A stretch of DNA of 10,786 nucleotides from an uncultured Gemmataceae bacterium (lineage in GTDB: Bacteria > Planctomycetota > Planctomycetia > Gemmatales > Gemmataceae). Made by a program: the position numbers and the translations under genes. Numbering within the stretch: position 1 is the first letter of the stretch; the number at the start of each line of letters is the position of its first letter. This document shows positions 5,507-10,786 of the stretch, piece by piece. The stretch lies in NCBI GenBank assembly GCA_937922175.1, contig CAKZUU010000229.1:1-10786 (forward strand), written 5' to 3'. The notes below the pieces were generated by a model, which worked only from the letters and a program-made list of their open reading frames with translations, had not been told where the DNA came from and made no database searches.

Positions 5507-8176
5507 TTAGAACAGCACCTCGACATTCGTGGCCGAGACGGGTCCGACGAACACATTCACCCGATCGACTTCGCCATATAGTTGATCCAATCCATTTCCG
5601 CCGTTGACATTCACGGCCCCATTGAAAAGGGCAAAGTCATCAGGATCGAATTCCATGCCGACGATGACCAAATCATCGCCATCGCCCAAGTTCACCGAAA
5701 CAGGTCCTTTGAAGAGCGAACTGGCTCCAAGGTCCTGTGTTTCGATGTAGACCTCATCGGAGCCTGCGCCGGTGTCGATGGTCACGGCCGCGAACACGCA
5801 GTTATCCACGAAGAGCCTGTCGTTACCCCAACCGGTGGATACTTTGGTGGCCGACTTGACCGTCCAGCCCTGAACCGCAACCTCGTCAGCGCCATCGCCG
5901 GTATCAATTGTCACGGCCCCCTGGAGCACATTGGAGCCACCATACCAATGCACCTGATCGTCACCGGCTCCGGTACGGACCGTCGTCGTTCCAACGACAC
6001 TAACGTTGCCCGGAATAACGAGGGAGTCATCCGCGTCCCCCAATTGGATCGACAAATTCCCCAGCACCCCGAGTGTGCCGTTTACCTTAACGTTGGCGAC
6101 ATCCGCACCCAGATCAAGGGCGAGTGTCTTCGCATTGATCGCTCCGCTGAACTGGACGATGTCATCTCCTGACAATGCCTTGATCGTCAATCCCCCGCTG
6201 AAGTTGGCTTGCGCGGCCACAATTTTGACGGTCGAGGGACCGCCGACCGCGACCGCGGGCGGGCTATTGTCACCAACTCCTTGCAGGATGGTGGTCGTGC
6301 CGAACACGTCAAAACTCGATCCAGTGATCTCGATGAGGTCCGTTCCATCGCCGTTGTTCAAGGTGAAACTTCCCGTGACCTTGGTCGGACCGGCGAACAA
6401 GGTCTCGCTGCCGCCGGCAGCATTCGTGATCGACACCGAGCCATTGACGATCAGGCCGCCCAGAACGTTGATCTTGTCAAATCCCTCGGCCGCCTTCCCC
6501 GTGAGGCTCCCGTTGATTTGAACGGAACCATCGAGGAAGATTTGCGTGTCGCCGTTGCCATGACTCCACATCAAACCTTTGCTAGTGGATTTGGCACCTG
6601 CCGTGCCGAACGCGAGAAGAAGGTTCCCCGCCCCCGCATCCACGGTAACCGGCCCCCCGATACTCTGCAACGTCGTCGCGCTGAAATACGCCTCGGCATC
6701 ACCTTGTCCCGCTTTGAACAACACCGCTCCCGAGACGTTCAGGGTCGGGGTGGCGATCGAGAATTTGTCCGACCCGTCTAACGCGTTGACCGTGGCAGCG
6801 CCGCCGATCGTGACGGCCGACGTGGCCGACAGATACGTGCCGCTTCCGCCATGGCCGTGATTCACTGTCAAGTTTTTGACGGAGACGGAGACCGTCTTCG
6901 TGCCGCCGATGACCAGGGTGTCTTCGCCGGCCGCGTTGGTGACGGTAGTCCCTCCCGATAAAACCAGTGAACCGCTCGGACTCAAACCGACATAGCTGCC
7001 GCCGGTGCCATTGTTGATCGACACCAAGCCACCAACGTTGAACGACCCGGGCGTTAACTGAATGTTGTCGAAACCGGCACCGTTGACGATGGTGACGCCT
7101 CCCGTGACGACGGCCGTGCTGCCGCCCAGGAATAACTCGCTGCTCCCGTTCCCGGTGGCGAGGTTCAATGCCCCGTTGAGAATCAGCGAGCTGGTCGGCT
7201 GCGACAAGATGGAGAGTGAGTCGAATCCATGACCGCTGTTCACGCTGACTTTGCCGCTAATCGAGACAGCCCCATCGAGCGAGACGCTGCTGCCCCCACC
7301 TTTGTTTTGGATCGTGATTCCCTTGCCGACGCCGAATTGGCCGACGGTGACACCGTTGTTGGATCCCAAGGCGATGAAGTCGAAGCCCTCGCCATTCATC
7401 AGCGACAGACTGCCGTTGATGGTTGCCTTGTGAGTGGGCGTGATTTTGGTGAGGGTGGGGCCGTTGCCATTGGCGATGGTGACGCTCCCACCAACGAAGA
7501 ACGATTTGCCGCCGATTTCCAACGAATCGTCACCGTCGCCGTTGCTGATGGTCAACTGACCGCCGATGGTTAATTCATCGGTCGCCAGTTCGTTGAGGAG
7601 GACCGAACTATCGCCGACGCCGTTATTGATCTTCACATCGCCGGCGACTTTGTTGATGCCGTTGCCGAATCGGAACTCGTCGTTCCCGTCGCCGTTGTTG
7701 ATGGAGATCTTGCCGAACGTCTGGTTGCCGGCGACGCCACCGATGATGAGTCGATCGTTGCCATTTCCTCCAGAGAAACTGAGTTCGCCGGCCAACTGGG
7801 CACTGTTGATCGTGACCTGATCGTCGCCGAGGCGCATGTCGATTTTGATCGAAGTGACACCTTTGAATACCTGAGTGGCCTTGGACGTGATTTTGCCGGG
7901 CAGGAGAAATTCGGTACCTCCACCGACGTCGACACTAAATGATCCTGGTCCGATGCCCGTGATGGAGACGACTTGGTTGTTATCACCATTCAGGACCGCC
8001 AGATCGGAAAGGTCGTCGAGCCCCGTGATGACGAGATTGGTGCCCAGTAATTGTGCCGTCACCAAATTGGCCGGGACCGTGCGCTCATCCAGCCGTTCCA
8101 ATTGCAGCTGAGCAAAATGGAGACGGTCACGATCGCGCCGAGAGCGCATCGCCGTGGCCGAAGTGGGCTTTTTCAT
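5507..8176 (-). CDS. Large beta-solenoid repeat protein with LExR-PA N-terminal motif (paralogue 1)
   Basis: An 889-residue, almost Cys-free protein. The N-terminus is basic (MKKPTSATAMRSRRDRDR), then LERLDERTVPAN at 26-37. This motif resembles the 'LE-x-L-E-x-R-x-x-PA' start of many large planctomycete surface proteins; no hydrophobic signal peptide is visible. A non-repeat beta-rich region (about 38-115) is followed by about 31 rungs of 22-30 residues (one or two longer), each with a G-x-G-x-D/S turn, a hydrophobic strand such as 'SLEIGG' and a second strand 'GxVTIxN'. Asn often precedes the turn, as in asparagine ladders of parallel beta helices. Such proteins are generally predicted to be extracellular; I infer an adhesin, surface-layer or matrix role. 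There is no catalytic motif. The start at 8176 is preferred over the in-frame ATG at 8194, which has no ribosome site; GAGG lies ten bases before 8176. A homologous gene lies immediately upstream. Confidence 0.85.
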   Translation of the reverse strand: MKKPTSATAMRSRRDRDRLHFAQLQLERLDERTVPANLVTAQLLGTNLVITGLDDLSDLAVLNGDNNQVVSITGIGPGSFSVDVGGGTEFLLPGKITSKATQVFKGVTSIKIDMRLGDDQVTINSAQLAGELSFSGGNGNDRLIIGGVAGNQTFGKISINNGDGNDEFRFGNGINKVAGDVKINNGVGDSSVLLNELATDELTIGGQLTISNGDGDDSLEIGGKSFFVGGSVTIANGNGPTLTKITPTHKATINGSLSLMNGEGFDFIALGSNNGVTVGQFGVGKGITIQNKGGGSSVSLDGAVSISGKVSVNSGHGFDSLSILSQPTSSLILNGALNLATGNGSSELFLGGSTAVVTGGVTIVNGAGFDNIQLTPGSFNVGGLVSINNGTGGSYVGLSPSGSLVLSGGTTVTNAAGEDTLVIGGTKTVSVSVKNLTVNHGHGGSGTYLSATSAVTIGGAATVNALDGSDKFSIATPTLNVSGAVLFKAGQGDAEAYFSATTLQSIGGPVTVDAGAGNLLLAFGTAGAKSTSKGLMWSHGNGDTQIFLDGSVQINGSLTGKAAEGFDKINVLGGLIVNGSVSITNAAGGSETLFAGPTKVTGSFTLNNGDGTDLIEITGSSFDVFGTTTILQGVGDNSPPAVAVGGPSTVKIVAAQANFSGGLTIKALSGDDIVQFSGAINAKTLALDLGADVANVKVNGTLGVLGNLSIQLGDADDSLVIPGNVSVVGTTTVRTGAGDDQVHWYGGSNVLQGAVTIDTGDGADEVAVQGWTVKSATKVSTGWGNDRLFVDNCVFAAVTIDTGAGSDEVYIETQDLGASSLFKGPVSVNLGDGDDLVIVGMEFDPDDFALFNGAVNVNGGNGLDQLYGEVDRVNVFVGPVSATNVEVLF
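5510..7828 (-). repeat. Coding tandem repeats: about 31 solenoid rungs of about 25 residues
   Basis: Diverged protein-level repeats, not near-identical DNA repeats. Counting the fifth turn position (G-x-G-x-here) with the ATG at 8176 as residue 1, rungs from 166 to 740 are spaced mostly 22-27 residues, with two longer steps of 30 and 35. In this block (5974-7693) Asp alternates with Ser, Thr, Ala or Asn. From 740 onward (5510-5974) every rung has Asp, and the residue before the turn changes from mostly Asn to Thr (TGAGDD, TGDGAD, TGWGND, TGAGSD). Confidence 0.8.
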
Positions 8177-8228
8177 GATTGTTGGACCTCGCATGGGGCG
8201 GGACGCCGAGCGAATAATGAAGAAGGCT

Positions 8229-8272
8229 GGGGGCGACCAGTGGACAGGACCGATGCGACCGGTCTCACCCCC
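8229..8272 (-). other. Possible leader hairpin upstream of paralogue 1
   Basis: On the minus strand, GGGGG (8272-8268) and GACC (8264-8261) can pair with GGTC (8238-8235) and CCCCC (8233-8229), around a loop of about 22 bases with a small internal bulge. It would lie in the 5' leader of the solenoid gene if transcription starts in the AT-rich stretch at about 8281-8300. It could affect translation or mRNA stability, or be chance in GC-rich DNA. Confidence 0.25.
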
Positions 8273-8292
8273 GACGCCTTATCATAATTATT

Positions 8293-8328
8293 GAAAAAAT
8301 AACCGACCGGCTCGTTCAAGCCGGTCGG
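8293..8328 (-). terminator. Rho-independent terminator of solenoid paralogue 2
   Basis: A perfect nine-base stem, CCGACCGGC (8303-8311) with GCCGGTCGG (8320-8328), and an eight-base loop. On the minus strand it is followed by TTATTTTTTC (8302-8293). It starts 21 bases after the TGA at 8352-8350. This is a textbook intrinsic terminator, so the two solenoid genes are probably separate transcription units despite being adjacent and co-directional. Confidence 0.93.
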
Positions 8329-8349
8329 CGTCGCGAGAAGAGGGTGACC

Positions 8350-10662
8350 TCAGATGACGTTGGCCCAACCACCGATGATCACGGGTTGGACGGCGAACGA
8401 GTTCAGGCGAGGCGGTCCAATGAGCAAGGAATCGGCTCCTCCGCCACTTGCGTCGAGGACTAGCGAGCTTTGGAACAATCCGCGGTTCGCAGGGTCGCTT
8501 TCGGCACCGATGGTCACGGCATCCGTTCCGGGGCCAACACCGATCACGACGGACTGGGCGAAAACGGATTCGACACCCAGATCGGCCAGAGCGATCTCCA
8601 CGACGTCGTCGCCCGCGCCGGTTTGAATCAGGACGGATCCATTGAAAGTCGCGCCGGCAATCGTCACTAAATCGTCACCGGCTCCGGTCGCAATCGAGGT
8701 ACCACCGAACACCACCGCGAACGTCAAGTTGAACTGATCCGCTCCGCCGCCGGTGTTCATCGAGAGTGTGCCTCCCACGCTGCCCGAGATGTTGATGAGA
8801 TCGCCGTCGGCCCCAGTCGTGATCGAGACATTCCCCAAAGTCGTTCCGAACAAGGAGACCTCGTTGCCGCCGCTGCCCCCATTGATGGTCAAATGGCCGT
8901 TGTTGGAGACATTGATATCGAACGCAATCAGGCTGCCCCCGGCACCGACATTGATATTGACTCCGTTCAAGTCCAAACCGTCCAGATAGATTTCATCGAG
9001 CCCCGCCCCACTGAGGATCGATACGGGACCGCTGATCGTGCCTCCCGACAAAGTGGCAATTGATAGTTGAGTTGGTCCCGCACTGTTGTTGATCGTGACG
9101 GGCCCAGTCACGCTGAAGCTCGCGGCGTTGGAACTAAACACGTCGGTGAGCGTGCTGGTACCGTTGGTGACAGCGACCTTGCCACCAATCATGACGCTGT
9201 TGCCATTGAACACCGTGACGCCTTGCCCTGGACCATTTGCGATCGTCAGGCCACCGAGGCTGACATCGGTTTCCGTGTCGCCGAAGACGGCAATGTCGTC
9301 GCCGACCTGATTCAGGATCGTCACAGGACCGCTGACGTGCACGCTGGTTGCCGAGATCAGACTGACGATGGTGTTCATCGCCTTACCGTAGCTCACCACC
9401 ATCTTCCCGCTGACGTTAAACGAGTCGCCTCCCGCAACGAGGGTATGAACAGACGTGGTGGCCCCCGCCGTAATGGTCAGGTCACCGTTGATCTCGTGAG
9501 ACGCACCATTGAAAATTGTCGTACAACTTCCCGGCGACTGAGAGACCTTGAGAAACTTCTGGAAGACGAAGTCCCCGACACCGCCAGTGCCCACGTTGAA
9601 TCCGAGATCTCCGGGGCCATTGACAACACTCACCCCATTTTCAATAGTCGTCGTGCCGGTTGAAAGTAAAGCAATGTTTGCAAGTCCGCCAGAACTTTGG
9701 TATGTGAGTTTCCCTGTAAGTTGAAAGTCTGTGCCCTCGATAAGGACATCGTCATTACCGCTCAGGTTCATGAACGTCAGATCGCCATTGACCAGATACG
9801 ACCCTCCTTGGAAAGCAACGAGCGAGTTCCCGGCAGAGGTATTGAGAGTGAGTTTGCCGAGAACGAAGTTCCCCGTTCCTCCTTGGCCAAGGGCGAGGCT
9901 GTCATAACCGAAGCCGGCGTTGACGGACGTCGGTCCATCGATCGTCAGGGAATCGGTGGGAGCCAAAATCGTGTTGCTCCCGCCGTTGCCGTAGTTGACC
10001 GCGACCGGCCCAGTCGAGGAGAACGACGCTCCGCCGATCTGCAACGTATCGAAGCCAGCCCCCCCGACATAGGTGAGTTTCCCGACGCTCAAGGAATCGC
10101 CCACTTGATCGCCGAGAATCACGAGGGTATCGCCGGGACCACCGACGACGCGGAGCTCGCCGACGACGAGGTGGTTGCCGTAGTGCAGGAGGAGGGAATC
10201 GTTGCCGTCTCCGCCCTCAAATTGCAAGCCGCCGAAGCTGCAATCCGCGCCGGGAAAATCACCGATGATCAGGGAGTCGTTGCCGGATCCGCCACGAAAA
10301 ATCAAATTTCCCTCGATCTCGACATTATTGAGGACGGCGAGATCGTCACCTTGATTCAGGTTCAGAACCAGGTGTTTGACATTGAAATAATCGACGGCCC
10401 CTGCCCCGAGGTTGATCGTGGTCCCGGAAAGTCCCTGAACCGAGACGGCCCCGGCACCGAGGCCGTTGATCACCACTTGTTGATTCACGTCGCCGACGTT
10501 CGATCCAGTAAGAGTCAGAGTGGCCGACGGAGCGTGGTAGACGGCAGTAACATTACCCGCAGGGGTTTCGCGATTTTCGAGAACTTCGGCGAGCAGGCGG
10601 ACACGCTCAGCCCGAGGCAGAATCGTCCGTGGTCGCCTCCACGACGCGGGAAACAGGCGCAT
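8350..10662 (-). CDS. Large beta-solenoid repeat protein with LExR-PA N-terminal motif (paralogue 2)
   Basis: A 770-residue protein homologous to its downstream neighbour. The start is MRLFPASWRRPRT, with the motif LLAEVLENRETPAGN at 23-37 and no classical signal peptide. Residues 38-100 (TLTLTGSNVGDVNQQVVING) match the 'LVITGLDDLSD...NNQVVSITG' segment of paralogue 1. About 26 rungs then follow, such as GGSGNDSLIIG and GGDGNDSLLLH; these two fit the RTX nonapeptide GGxGxDxUx, but once per rung rather than in nine-residue tandem. The central rungs (about 350-540) have lost most Asp. The last six rungs (about 616-770) are Asp-type and match paralogue 1 in order and in insertions (DLGxxSxF, then ExDPxxxxLF). 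The start is firmly set by GAGGAG at 10671-10676, eight bases before the ATG. Likely secreted and structural; no enzymatic motif seen. Confidence 0.87.
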   Translation of the reverse strand: MRLFPASWRRPRTILPRAERVRLLAEVLENRETPAGNVTAVYHAPSATLTLTGSNVGDVNQQVVINGLGAGAVSVQGLSGTTINLGAGAVDYFNVKHLVLNLNQGDDLAVLNNVEIEGNLIFRGGSGNDSLIIGDFPGADCSFGGLQFEGGDGNDSLLLHYGNHLVVGELRVVGGPGDTLVILGDQVGDSLSVGKLTYVGGAGFDTLQIGGASFSSTGPVAVNYGNGGSNTILAPTDSLTIDGPTSVNAGFGYDSLALGQGGTGNFVLGKLTLNTSAGNSLVAFQGGSYLVNGDLTFMNLSGNDDVLIEGTDFQLTGKLTYQSSGGLANIALLSTGTTTIENGVSVVNGPGDLGFNVGTGGVGDFVFQKFLKVSQSPGSCTTIFNGASHEINGDLTITAGATTSVHTLVAGGDSFNVSGKMVVSYGKAMNTIVSLISATSVHVSGPVTILNQVGDDIAVFGDTETDVSLGGLTIANGPGQGVTVFNGNSVMIGGKVAVTNGTSTLTDVFSSNAASFSVTGPVTINNSAGPTQLSIATLSGGTISGPVSILSGAGLDEIYLDGLDLNGVNINVGAGGSLIAFDINVSNNGHLTINGGSGGNEVSLFGTTLGNVSITTGADGDLINISGSVGGTLSMNTGGGADQFNLTFAVVFGGTSIATGAGDDLVTIAGATFNGSVLIQTGAGDDVVEIALADLGVESVFAQSVVIGVGPGTDAVTIGAESDPANRGLFQSSLVLDASGGGADSLLIGPPRLNSFAVQPVIIGGWANVI
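8353..10353 (-). repeat. Coding tandem repeats: about 26 solenoid rungs
   Basis: Protein-level repeats of about 21-30 residues. The first rungs have Gly-Gly before the turn (FRGGSG, FEGGDG, VVGGPG, YVGGAG). A middle set is irregular, with Ser, Asn, Thr or Leu at the Asp position. Near the end come TGADGD, TGGGAD, TGAGDD and TGAGDD in succession. A short stretch around GFD/GGS/GYD/GNS/GND (205-305) shows the same Asp/non-Asp alternation as paralogue 1. Confidence 0.75.
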
Positions 10663-10670
10663 GATACGAA

Positions 10671-10676
10671 CTCCTC
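10671..10676 (-). promoter_or_regulatory. Ribosome binding site of solenoid paralogue 2
   Basis: GAGGAG on the minus strand, eight bases before the ATG at 10662-10660. It is the strongest Shine-Dalgarno match among the genes here and fixes this start. Confidence 0.75.
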
Positions 10677-10707
10677 AGCAGCCAATGCCAATCGCGGTCA
10701 AGTTCCG

Positions 10708-10719
10708 AGCAGGTCTGCT
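10708..10719. promoter_or_regulatory. 12-bp palindrome upstream of paralogue 2, possible operator
   Basis: AGCAG-GT-CTGCT, a perfect five-base inverted repeat about 46 bases upstream of the ATG. It could be a regulator site, but palindromes this short are common by chance. No convincing promoter hexamers were found in the 124 bases before the window edge. Confidence 0.2.
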
Positions 10720-10786
10720 GGACCCAATATTGTCAGCCGGGTCTGGTCTTCGACCCATTCCTACTCTTCAGACGATCCATCACCGT

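Noticed and set aside
5582..7820. Several open frames of 60-196 codons on the plus strand opposite the solenoid genes (for example 5582-6172, 6006-6521, 7229-7573, and likewise 9067-9663).
   Set aside because: They mirror the strongly biased repeat codons on the minus strand, lack ribosome sites and domain-like sequence, and overlap genes with clear homology-type evidence.
5507..10662. Calling the solenoid proteins RTX toxins because of GGxGxDxUx matches.
   Set aside because: The turn occurs once per rung of about 25 residues, not as tandem nonapeptides. There is no toxin domain, acylation site region or type I secretion gene nearby.
10663..10786. GGAACTT (minus strand, about 10702-10708) as an ECF-sigma -35 element for solenoid paralogue 2.
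   Set aside because: No matching -10 element is present at 16-17 bases, so the hexamer alone is not meaningful.

Overview
This window looks like chromosome from a planctomycete, probably of the Gemmataceae type. The signs are two giant secreted-type repeat proteins that begin with a 'LE-x-R-x-x-PA' N-terminal motif, a BamB-like PQQ propeller with the 'WPTFRGN' start common in this phylum, a HisA-related TIM barrel of the COG1411 kind, and moderately GC-rich DNA with weak, spaced GGAG/GAGG ribosome sites. The placement rests on family recognition, not on a database search. No tRNA, rRNA, CRISPR array, transposase or phage gene was seen.

Layout. Positions 1-873 (minus): the 5' end of a MarC/YhgN-family membrane protein, cut by the window edge, lies directly behind a HisA-like gene through a one-base TGATG stop/start overlap. 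Positions 874-1209: divergent intergenic region. Positions 1210-2136 (plus): a DUF4349 lipoprotein with a C-terminal membrane segment, the only plus-strand gene. Positions 2158-3971 (minus): a secreted PQQ propeller protein and, upstream of it, a two-CBS-domain protein. They are separated by a 58-nt extended hairpin with a U-run that should terminate the CBS transcript. Positions 4109-5371 (minus): ribonuclease D, with Glu in place of the usual Exo II Asp. A promoter-like element and a 14-bp palindrome lie between it and the CBS gene. Positions 5507-8176 and 8350-10662 (minus): two paralogous beta-solenoid proteins of 889 and 770 residues, in tandem and separated by a textbook rho-independent terminator.

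The solenoid pair is the most interesting part. Both are built from rungs of about 25 residues with one RTX-like GxGxD turn per rung, and neither has a recognisable hydrophobic signal peptide. In the larger protein the Asp position of the turn alternates almost strictly with Ser/Thr/Ala/Asn from rung to rung, implying a two-rung structural unit. Both proteins then end in the same six-rung module: four TGxGxD-type rungs, then two further rungs carrying matching loop insertions. This reads as a conserved C-terminal domain on a faster-evolving central shaft.

The other genes are mostly housekeeping (RNA processing, membrane transport, nucleotide sensing, envelope proteins). I see no evidence that they form one pathway with the solenoid proteins.
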